Below, piece by piece: positions 56,413 through 63,341 of a stretch of DNA of 64,000 nucleotides (position 1 is the stretch's first letter; every line of letters begins with the position of its first letter). The DNA comes from Brachybacterium saurashtrense (GTDB lineage: Bacteria > Actinomycetota > Actinomycetes > Actinomycetales > Dermabacteraceae), in assembly GCF_003355475.1 (NCBI RefSeq), contig NZ_CP031356.1:1612001-1676000 (forward strand). The letters are read 5' to 3'. A program made the position numbers and the translations under genes. The notes below the pieces were generated by a model. That model was given only the letters and a program-made list of their open reading frames with translations. It ran no database searches and was not told the DNA's origin.

Positions 56413-57357
56413 TCACAGGCTGATCTCCAGCACGGCGAGTCCGGGGAAGATCGCGAAGACGATCACCAGGGGCAGTACGAAGAACACCACCGGCACGAGC
56501 ATGAGGATCTCGCGCTGCCCGGCCGTCTCCATGAGCTCCCGCTTGGACTCCTCGCGGGCGTCCTGGGCCTGGGCGCGCAGCACCTCGGCGAGCGGGGTGC
56601 CGCGCTCGATCGCGATGGAGACGCCCTCCCCGAACCGGCCCAGGGAGGCCAGCGGGGTGCGGCCGCCGAGGGAGGCCAGCGCCTGGGCGACGCTGGTGCC
56701 GGAGCGGATGTCGGCGACGGTCGCGGCGAACTCGTCCGGCAGCGCCCCGGAGGAGGTGCGCGCCACCCGCTCCATGGCAGCGATGGGGCTCTCCCCCGCG
56801 GCGACGGCGAGGGCGAGCAGATCGGCCACCGTCGGGAACTCGCGCGCCATCCGGGCGGCGCGGCGCTTGATCTCCACGCCCAGCAGGTAGTCGCGCAGGA
56901 GCACGCCGAGCAGGGCCCCCAGCGCCGCGATCAGCAGGCCCGTGAGCGGGCTCGCGCCGCGCAACGCGATCGCCATCGCCGCGAGGGTCACGCCGAGCAC
57001 CAGGCCGGCCGCGCCGAACACCACCTGCTCGACACGGAACGAGTCGGTGGAGGAGCGGCGGCCGGCCAGGCGCAGGCGTCGCTCGAGCTGATCGGACCCG
57101 CCGGTGAGGCGTTCGAGCACGCCCAGGATCCGCACGGCGACCGGCCCCATCAGGTTCTCGACCACCCGGCGGGCGCGACTGTTCTCCCGGGAGGCCGCGA
57201 ACAGGGAGCGGGACCGCGAACGACGCAGGTAGGGGTCGATCCGAGCGCCGAGGTCGCGCGGGCGCAGCCACCGCAGCTGGCCGATGACCAGGAAGGCCCC
57301 GAGGCCGAAGAGGAGCCCCAGGATCCCGCCGGTGAGGAGCGAGCCGGTGGCCGTCAT
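56413..57357 (-). CDS. tadC: Tad secretion system inner-membrane protein TadC
   Basis: The 314-residue protein is of the type II secretion F family, with hydrophobic segments at the N terminus (GGILGLLFGLGAFLVIG), near residues 120-160, and at the C terminus (MLVPVVFFVLPLVIVFAIFPGLAVLEI). MAREFPTVADLLALAVAAGESPIAAMERVAR and SIAIERGTPLAEVLRAQAQDAREESKRELMETAGQREI (in parts) are the T2SSF core. It overlaps tadB by 4 bases. Confidence 0.9.
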   Translation of the reverse strand: MTATGSLLTGGILGLLFGLGAFLVIGQLRWLRPRDLGARIDPYLRRSRSRSLFAASRENSRARRVVENLMGPVAVRILGVLERLTGGSDQLERRLRLAGRRSSTDSFRVEQVVFGAAGLVLGVTLAAMAIALRGASPLTGLLIAALGALLGVLLRDYLLGVEIKRRAARMAREFPTVADLLALAVAAGESPIAAMERVARTSSGALPDEFAATVADIRSGTSVAQALASLGGRTPLASLGRFGEGVSIAIERGTPLAEVLRAQAQDAREESKRELMETAGQREILMLVPVVFFVLPLVIVFAIFPGLAVLEISL

Positions 57358-58226
57358 CGCAGCACCCTCTCGTCCTGGGGGAGCCGTGCGATCAGCAGCA
57401 TCACCCGGTAGGCGAGGAAGGAGGCGATCGCGCCCGCCACGATCAGCACCAGCCCGGCAGGGGTGTCGTACGCCTGGGCGGCCTGCGGGCGGGTGGCCAT
57501 CAGGGCGAGCACGATCCAGGGGGCGGCGAGCGCGAGCCGCGCGGCGTTGACGGTCCAGGACTGTCGCGCCTCGAGCTCGGCCCGGGTGCGCGCGTCCTCA
57601 CGGAGGAACGCGGCGAGGGTGCGCAGGAGCGAGCCGAGATCGGTGCCGCCCACGTCCCGCGTGATCCGCAGCGCCTCCACGATCCGGTCGCCGACGGGAT
57701 CGGCCAGCCGGGCCTTCAGTCGGTCCAGGCTCGAGGCGAAGTCACCGCTGGCCTGGTAGTCCAAGGCGTACTCGGCGAAGGCGGGGCGCAGCTCCTCGGG
57801 CCCGTTGCGGCTGAGCTGCACGAGCGCCTCGGGCAGGGACAGGCCTGCGCGGATCGCGGAGTTGATGTGGTCCACCGCCTCCGGCCACACCTCGCGCATC
57901 GCCGTGGTGCGCCGGCGCGCCGCCGAACGCAGCACCAGCACGGGCAGCGCCGAGGCGACGAGCCCGATCGTCAGGGACGGCACCACTGCGCTGGAGACCG
58001 CCCACAGGGAGGCGGCCACCACGAGACCGAGTCCGGCGCTGAGCGCGGGCACCGCCGCCGGCGGCACCGAGTCCAGCCCCACCTTGAGGAGGTCGTCGCG
58101 CAGCCGGTCCATCTGCCGGCCCAGCATCCCGCGCTCGCTCGGGGTCTCCTCCTGCTCCCACAGCGACCACCAGATCGAGAGCAGACCCAGGCCGGCGATC
58201 AGCCCCAGGAAGGCGCCGTCGCTCAT
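57354..58226 (-). CDS. tadB: Tad secretion system inner-membrane protein TadB
   Basis: The 290-residue T2SSF protein has paired N-terminal helices (FLGLIAGLGLLSIWWSLW; VPALSAGLGLVVAASLWAVSS), the core VWPEAVDHINSAIRAGLSLPEALVQLS and DLGSLLRTLAAFLREDARTRAELEARQSWTVNAARLAL (in parts), and two C-terminal helices. It anchors the ATPase TadA. Start overlaps the tadA stop. Confidence 0.9.
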   Translation of the reverse strand: MSDGAFLGLIAGLGLLSIWWSLWEQEETPSERGMLGRQMDRLRDDLLKVGLDSVPPAAVPALSAGLGLVVAASLWAVSSAVVPSLTIGLVASALPVLVLRSAARRRTTAMREVWPEAVDHINSAIRAGLSLPEALVQLSRNGPEELRPAFAEYALDYQASGDFASSLDRLKARLADPVGDRIVEALRITRDVGGTDLGSLLRTLAAFLREDARTRAELEARQSWTVNAARLALAAPWIVLALMATRPQAAQAYDTPAGLVLIVAGAIASFLAYRVMLLIARLPQDERVLR

Positions 58227-59050
58227 GCCGCCGCCCCGCTCAGCAGAGCGGCGAGATCATGACCGGTGCGGGCGAACCGCTCGGCGTGCGGGGGCTGCCC
58301 GTCCCCTCGCACCAGCCGGTCGTCGCGCAGGGTGAACAGCTCGGAGGTCTCGATCACCTCGTCCTCGACACGACCGCTGAGCCCCAGGATCTCCCTCACC
58401 CGGCGGCGCCCGTCGGCACCGATCTCCAGGTGCACCACCAGATCGATGGCGCTGGCCACCGTGGGCACCACGAACCGGCTGGAGACATTCTCCCCGGCCA
58501 GCAGCGGCAGGGTGCACAGCTTCGTCACCGCATCCCGCGCGGAGTTCGCATGAATCGAGGCGAGGCCCGGCAGGCCGCTGTTCAGGGCGATCAGCATGTC
58601 CAGACTCTCGGCCTCGCGCACCTCGCCCACCACGATGCGGCTGGGCCGCATCCGCAGCGCCTCCTTCACCAGGCGCCGCATCGAGATCTCCCCGGTGCCC
58701 TCAAGGTTCGCCTGGCGGGTCTGCATCGCGACCACGTCCCGCAGGGCGAGATTCAGCTCGAAGACCTCCTCGATCGTCACCACCCGCTCCCGCGCGCCCA
58801 TCGAGCGGGCGAGGCAGCGCAGGAACGTGGTCTTCCCGGCGCCCGTGGCCCCCGAGGTGATCACGTTCAGCCCGCTGGCGATCGCCGCATCGAGGAAGTC
58901 CGCGGCGTGTGGCGTGAGCGCGCCGAGGGCCACCAGCCCCTGCAGGTCGTGGGCCTTCGCGACGAACTTGCGGATGTTGATCGCCCAGTGGGTGCGAGTC
59001 AACAGCGCGCATGACAGACCCATGCATCTGGAGGTTCCACGGCTGCGCAC
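58223..59050 (-). pseudogene. tadA: tadA/cpaF pilus ATPase, 3' part, cut by an inserted element
   Basis: The 3' part encodes the CpaF/TadA ATPase C-terminal domain with Walker A TSGATGAGKTTFLR, the Asp-box ERVVTIEEVFEL, DVVAMQTRQANLEGTGEI, and ALRMRPSRIVVGEVR, and looks intact. Homology starts only at about LTRTHWAINIRKFVAKA (base about 59,000). CpaF proteins normally have 150-250 more residues before this point, and nothing of that kind is encoded between 59,000 and 59,260. Composition then changes. I infer that an integrative element split the gene and that its 5' part lies beyond the right window edge. A start at 59050 or 59023 could give an N-terminally truncated product, probably inactive. 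Confidence 0.8.
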
Positions 59051-59173
59051 ACCCTCAGCCTACCGGCAAGCGTTTCCCGAGTCGATTAGGCACGTATTCC
59101 ACTCATTCCTGCATTCCAGAGCGCAAACCCTCGCCTCAATACCTCCCGAGTATTTCTGCCCAATTCCCTTATG

Positions 59174-59219
59174 TGGACATTGTGATGCATTCTGTGATAG
59201 AATTGTTAGCGTTCGTTAA
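59174..59219 (+). promoter_or_regulatory. Promoter and candidate operator for the element's left operon
   Basis: TGGACA (59174-59179) and TAGAAT (59198-59203) are separated by 18 bases and each differs by one base from the sigma-70 consensus. The imperfect palindrome TTAGCGTTCGTTAA (59206-59219) overlaps the expected start site and could bind a repressor. The first gene starts at 59256. Confidence 0.6.
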
Positions 59220-59255
59220 TCGAGCGCAATAATCACCAAACGAAAGGATAGGACA

Positions 59256-59432
59256 ATGACTCATTGGCTATCGACCGACCAGGCGGCGCAATACCTGGGA
59301 TACAGAGAGGGCACGCTCCGAGTATGGAGAGCCAAAGACCAGGGACCCGCGTACACACGCACACCCTCAGGGAGCATCCGCTACCGGATTGAAGACCTGG
59401 AGGCATGGCTATCAGAGGGGAGCGCAGCATGA
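59256..59432 (+). CDS. Excisionase-type helix-turn-helix protein (AlpA/MerR-like)
   Basis: The 58-residue protein reads LSTDQAAQYLGYREGTLRVW then GPAYTRTPSGSIRYRIEDLEAWL: the winged HTH of the excisionase/HTH_17 family, in which the wing contains G-S-I-R-Y and the C-terminal helix W. Such proteins direct excision or regulate element genes. ATG 59256 follows AAAGGATAGG. Its stop overlaps the next start (ATGA at 59429). Location just inside the left boundary fits a recombination directionality factor. Confidence 0.88.
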   Translation: MTHWLSTDQAAQYLGYREGTLRVWRAKDQGPAYTRTPSGSIRYRIEDLEAWLSEGSAA

Positions 59433-60229
59433 GTGACCGACTATCCCCCGAGGAGCTAGCGGAGATCTTTCCAGAAGGCCCGCAAATGCGTGATGAGCAC
59501 TACGGGAACATGCTTCGCGGACTACCTCCCCAGGTGAGGGAAGTAATGGCCGAGCAGAGGTCCTGGCTCAAAGATGTGGGGCTCTATGGATACATGCCAA
59601 CCTCCGAGAACCTAGACCTGGAAACGTACAAAGAGCGGATGTTGAAGGGTGTAACACAAAGGCGTGCAGCAGTAGAGAGCAAGAAAGCTCAGGCCGAACG
59701 GTGGGCACAGAAGTACGAGAACCAGCAGCGCGCCGCTGCTCTAGAGAAGGAACGACGTGGACACTGGAAAGCTTTCCCCCTAGATACTCCAGTCTCCACC
59801 TCCGAGAGTCGCGTGGGCAGTATGCCATGCCGCACCTGCAAGACCTACATAGGCGATCACGAAAAAACCATCGCTCCCCGAGAGAAGGAATGTCTAGAGT
59901 GCACCCGTAGAGCTTTCGAGGAGGTAACCTCCGTGAAGATTCCAGGAGGCGACTCTAAGCGCTCCGAGACGTGGAAGGTGGATAACCTCCACCTGTATCT
60001 AGAGCAGCACTCCAGGAGCATCGCAGAGGGCGCTAAGCGGGAACTAGTCATCCGCCCGTTCACTGTCCGGGAGTTCGTCTCCAAGCATGGCAGTGAGTGC
60101 TACTCGGAGGGCTGCACGCGGCTATGGTCTGCACTCTCCTACAGCCTCTCCCCCGCCGCTGGAGGCTCTCACTCCCTGGAGAACATCCAGCCCGCTTGCC
60201 GGGAGCACGCAACTGAGGGGGCGCTATGA
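59429..60229 (+). CDS. Element protein with zinc knuckles and HNH-like C terminus
   Basis: The 266-residue protein has a charged helical N-terminal half, two CxxC pairs (MPCRTCKTY and KECLECTRR, residues about 135-165) that could bind zinc, and a C-terminal segment (SECYSEGCTRLW ... GGSHSLENIQPACREHATE) that looks like an HNH endonuclease module. The usual first His (DHxxP) is replaced by Ser-Leu-Ser-Pro, so nuclease activity may be lost or altered. It starts inside the HTH stop and its own stop overlaps the next gene. Confidence 0.65.
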   Translation: MSDRLSPEELAEIFPEGPQMRDEHYGNMLRGLPPQVREVMAEQRSWLKDVGLYGYMPTSENLDLETYKERMLKGVTQRRAAVESKKAQAERWAQKYENQQRAAALEKERRGHWKAFPLDTPVSTSESRVGSMPCRTCKTYIGDHEKTIAPREKECLECTRRAFEEVTSVKIPGGDSKRSETWKVDNLHLYLEQHSRSIAEGAKRELVIRPFTVREFVSKHGSECYSEGCTRLWSALSYSLSPAAGGSHSLENIQPACREHATEGAL

Positions 60230-60594
60230 CATGCACTGAGTGCGGTACAGAGCATCCGTGGTACGCGACAGCGTGCGGGGCTCCGGTGGAGTACTCGGAC
60301 GCAGACAGGCAGCTCCAGGCGATCCTCCAGGGACCTGAGCGAGACGCGATCTTCTCCTGGATGCTGGACGAGTGGATAGCGCTCCAGAGCCGCCCCAGGA
60401 GCGGAGGCCCTAGGGAGAACGTCTCCCAGTGGTTGGAGTCCCTGGAGGTAGTACCCAGAGGCACCGTTGAGGTCATGAAGAGCTACTTCAAGTGGTGCGA
60501 GGAGAACGGCCAAGAATACGCCGACCCCCGCGACATTGTGGAGGAGTTCGAGCATATTACCGGACGGAACCTGGCGGAATCCTTTCTGATATAA
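60226..60594 (+). CDS. Small element protein with N-terminal Cys cluster
   Basis: The 122-residue protein begins MTCTECGTEHPWYATACGAP, a likely zinc ribbon with CxxC and one further Cys. The rest is helical and acidic (AIFSWMLDEWIAL, VEVMKSYFKWCEENG). I do not recognise the family. It is coupled to the upstream gene (ATGA at 60226) and is the last gene before a hairpin. Confidence 0.6.
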   Translation: MTCTECGTEHPWYATACGAPVEYSDADRQLQAILQGPERDAIFSWMLDEWIALQSRPRSGGPRENVSQWLESLEVVPRGTVEVMKSYFKWCEENGQEYADPRDIVEEFEHITGRNLAESFLI

Positions 60595-60630
60595 TCTTAA
60601 GTGCCTTAGTTTGGGTGATCTGTTACTTGC

Positions 60631-60667
60631 AGAAGGGGGTCGGGATTCGTCTCCCCGGCCCCCTTCT
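60631..60667 (+). terminator. Hairpin, probable terminator or attenuator
   Basis: AGAAGGGGG(T)CGGG and CCCCGGCCCCCTTCT form a strong stem with a loop of about 8 bases, 37 bases after the preceding stop. A short T-poor tail follows. It lies 112 bases before the helicase gene, so it could limit read-through into helicase expression. Confidence 0.6.
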
Positions 60668-60778
60668 ACATCACTCACTGGCACTCGGAGGGTTTTGACG
60701 CCTCCGAACAATTGACTACCATTCAAGTAACAACATCAGGCTACCGAGAGGAGCCTTACCAAACAAAGGAGACATCTA

Positions 60779-62518
60779 ATGTCCATTCAGCAAGAATCAA
60801 TAGAAGTGCCAGCAGCTCCAAGCGAGCCCGACACCTTCAACCCTCCCCCACGGGAACTAGAGAGCTTCGACGACTACGTCCAGCCTCGACCTAAAGAATT
60901 AAAGGGCAGCGCCCTCTCAATGAAACTGCTCCTCAACTATCAGGACAGCCTGTACGAGGAATTTATCGAACAGTACCACCGAAAGTATCGTTACTCCCCG
61001 GAGCGTAAACAATGGATGGTATGGCACGCGAAGGATGACAGCTCCAGAGGCATCAAGGCCTCCACTCACTGGGAATGGGATGTAAAAGGCTATATCCACG
61101 AGGACGTTAAGCAGTTCGCAAAGGATATTCACTCACGATGGTTTGAGCCTCCACTGCGTGAGGGAGAAGAAGACAACCCCTTCAGTGAGCGCAACATCTG
61201 GGAGTTCATATGTGGCGCACTCCGTAAGAACATCACCCTGGATCCCGTGCGAAAAAGGGTTGACGAAGAGCAAGAGGACGGCACCGTCAAGAAAGTTATC
61301 AAGGAAATAGGAGTTGACCCGGTAGACGTAGCTCTCAAGAACGCTAGCCGCTGGAGGCAGCTCCTCGCTAAGCCAAAGGAAGCTAAGGGATTCGTTACCC
61401 ACATGACAACATCTCCGGAGTTCTCCGTTCTACTGGAGCACTTCGACCAGAACCCGGAGGAGCTTAATACTCCTGGTGGTCTCTATAACCTCCGCACTCT
61501 GGAGCACACTCCGGCAAGCTACACAAACAACGTCATGAAGATAACTACGGTTGCACCTGACCTCTCCGAGAAGGCCTCCACAGAGCTTTACGACAAGCTC
61601 CTAAGCGATGCTTTCCAGGGTGACCAGGAAATGGTTGACTACTTCGATATGGACATGGGGGTCACACTCCTAGGGCACCAGCACTTGCAGCAGTTCTACT
61701 ACCTCTGGGGAGCGGCTGGGAGCGGTAAGGGCACTCTCATGACCATTGCTCAGGGCCTACTCAACTCAGAGGAGGACGGTTACGCAGTCCACGTAGGAGC
61801 GGAGCTGTTCATGTCCTCCGGACGCAATGAACACAACACGAAGTTTATGCAGTTCCTTGGAAAGCGCCTAGCCGTCACCGATGAGATACCGGAGAACGCG
61901 CAGATGGCTACTGACGTGGTCAAGAAAACCACAGGCGCGGACCCAATTACTGGCCGCTACATGCGGGAGAATCCGGTCACTTACAGACCAACTCACACCC
62001 TGTGGTTTACCTCGAACTATCAACTCCGGGTACCCGCAAACGAAGAGGGAGTGTGGCGGCGCATGAGAGTACTCCACACACCTAAGGGCAAGAAGAGTGG
62101 GGAGCGGATCGGTGGCCTTGCAGAGCAGATCATCGCCCAGGAGGGACCTGCGATCCTCGCACGATGGATGAGAGCAGCTAAGCGATATCTCACGGAGGGT
62201 TTCCACACTCCGATAGCCGTACTGGAGGCCAACAGCGCGTACCAGCGCTCCCAGGACACCGTCCTGGAGTGGCTTGCCTCCGATGAAGTCTCCACAGGGG
62301 ACGACTCTGAGCACACCACCGGCAAGGCGGCGCGCAAGGCGTATCTCTCCTGGTGCAAGGATGAGGGGCGGACTCCAGCAGCTCCTCAGGAGTTCTCCAC
62401 CAAGCTTCGGGAGATTCTTGGAGAGGGCTCCTATGTCCGAACTCAACTCGCCAACGGAGCTAGGCCCCGGGTCTACTTGGGACTCAAGTTGGAGGGAACT
62501 ACTTTCTCCATGTTCTGA
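60779..62518 (+). CDS. SF3 helicase, D5/P4 phage-plasmid family
   Basis: The 579-residue protein has an SF3/D5 helicase core at about residues 300-460: Walker A WGAAGSGKGTLM, Walker B region RLAVTDEIPEN, sensor VVKKTTGADPITGRYMRE and motif C LWFTSNYQLRV. A D5_N-like helical region precedes it (residues 100-290) and a winged domain with TVLEWLASDEV follows. The N-terminal 90 residues show no primase (AEP or TOPRIM) motifs, so it is a helicase without a fused primase. ATG 60779 follows CAAAGGAGACATCTA. It likely starts replication of the element at the adjacent repeat region. Confidence 0.9.
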   Translation: MSIQQESIEVPAAPSEPDTFNPPPRELESFDDYVQPRPKELKGSALSMKLLLNYQDSLYEEFIEQYHRKYRYSPERKQWMVWHAKDDSSRGIKASTHWEWDVKGYIHEDVKQFAKDIHSRWFEPPLREGEEDNPFSERNIWEFICGALRKNITLDPVRKRVDEEQEDGTVKKVIKEIGVDPVDVALKNASRWRQLLAKPKEAKGFVTHMTTSPEFSVLLEHFDQNPEELNTPGGLYNLRTLEHTPASYTNNVMKITTVAPDLSEKASTELYDKLLSDAFQGDQEMVDYFDMDMGVTLLGHQHLQQFYYLWGAAGSGKGTLMTIAQGLLNSEEDGYAVHVGAELFMSSGRNEHNTKFMQFLGKRLAVTDEIPENAQMATDVVKKTTGADPITGRYMRENPVTYRPTHTLWFTSNYQLRVPANEEGVWRRMRVLHTPKGKKSGERIGGLAEQIIAQEGPAILARWMRAAKRYLTEGFHTPIAVLEANSAYQRSQDTVLEWLASDEVSTGDDSEHTTGKAARKAYLSWCKDEGRTPAAPQEFSTKLREILGEGSYVRTQLANGARPRVYLGLKLEGTTFSMF

Positions 62519-62897
62519 GTGGACCATATGGACCACGTCTAGACCACTTCTCCGGGATAGATGTGGTCCATTGCTATTGCAGGTCAGGTACTCTATTCGT
62601 CCCCTAGGACCACATGGACCACATGTTTTCCAGTTCGTTCGTATAGTCAAGATTACGTTTGATCGATCAGAGGCATTGCTCTGTTCTATATGTAGCGCAC
62701 TATGCCCACAAACATGTGGTCCATGTGGTCCATAGCCTCGAAGATCACGCTTTAGCTGCGGAGATGTTGGACCTCATCTCTTGGAGCAAGTGGTTTAGAA
62801 GTGGTCCGGAGCCCGGAGGAGTGGTCTACGGGTGCGGAGCGGCCTAGAAACTGAGCGGCTCCGGAGCACTCAGCGGCCAACCGGGTCGGAGATTTTC
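62519..62897. repeat. Repeat-rich noncoding region, candidate replication origin
   Basis: No gene is evident. Copies of GGACCA(C/T)AT in 9-base steps start at 62521, 62530, 62607 and 62616. The reverse form GTGGTCC occurs at 62564 (as TGGTCCA), 62716, 62725 and 62801, with single-base variants at 62541 (AGACCAC) and 62821 (GTGGTCT). Bases 62607-62628 and 62710-62731 are perfect 22-base inverted repeats, 81 bases apart, and the spacer is AT-richer. Iteron-like repeats immediately after a D5-type helicase gene fit an origin bound by an element protein. They could instead be transcription operators. Confidence 0.8.
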
Positions 62898-63320
62898 TCA
62901 GATTTTTTCTAGACGCGCGTGCACTTTATTCGGGGATCGATCATCCGGGTACCTGGAGACGTACTCCTGGAGCACTCCCCTAGCTTCCTCGGAGCGTCCA
63001 AGCTTGCTCAGGAGCATGGAGGCGCGCTCCGTGAACCATGGAGCCTCCACAGCGCCCTGTACGCGACTCTCACGCCGGGAGGCTGCGATGCATCGCTCAG
63101 TCAGTTCTAGAGCCTCCTGGAGCCTCCCAGCCTTCTGGAGAGCCATGATCCGGGAACGGTGAGCGGAGTAGTGCTTGCCCTCCACCTCGGAGACCTTCTC
63201 TGTAGCTGCTCTGCGCTCCTCAGCCTCTGCTAGGTCAGCGTCCAGGGAGCCCAGGTTGACCCCGGGCCGGTAAGGGCGCGCCTCCCAGTAGGCGGTGAGC
63301 TGCTCAAGTTCGACATCCAT
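62898..63320 (-). CDS. Small TPR-like protein downstream of the TIR gene
   Basis: The 140-residue helical protein has two TPR-like hairpins (YSAHRSRIMALQKAGRLQEAL and WFTERASMLLSKLGRSEEAR). ATG 63320 has GAAGGG seven bases upstream; GTG 63335 is a poorer alternative. It begins 21 bases after the TIR-domain gene stop on the same strand, so the two form an operon. A sensor or partner role for the TIR protein is a guess from the pairing. Confidence 0.7.
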   Translation of the reverse strand: MDVELEQLTAYWEARPYRPGVNLGSLDADLAEAEERRAATEKVSEVEGKHYSAHRSRIMALQKAGRLQEALELTERCIAASRRESRVQGAVEAPWFTERASMLLSKLGRSEEARGVLQEYVSRYPDDRSPNKVHARLEKI

Positions 63321-63341
63321 AGGTACGCCCTTCACTTCCTG

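Noticed and set aside
62519-62897. Repeats as a CRISPR array
   Set aside because: Repeats are 7-9 bases, in both orientations and irregularly spaced; no spacer-repeat periodicity and no cas genes.
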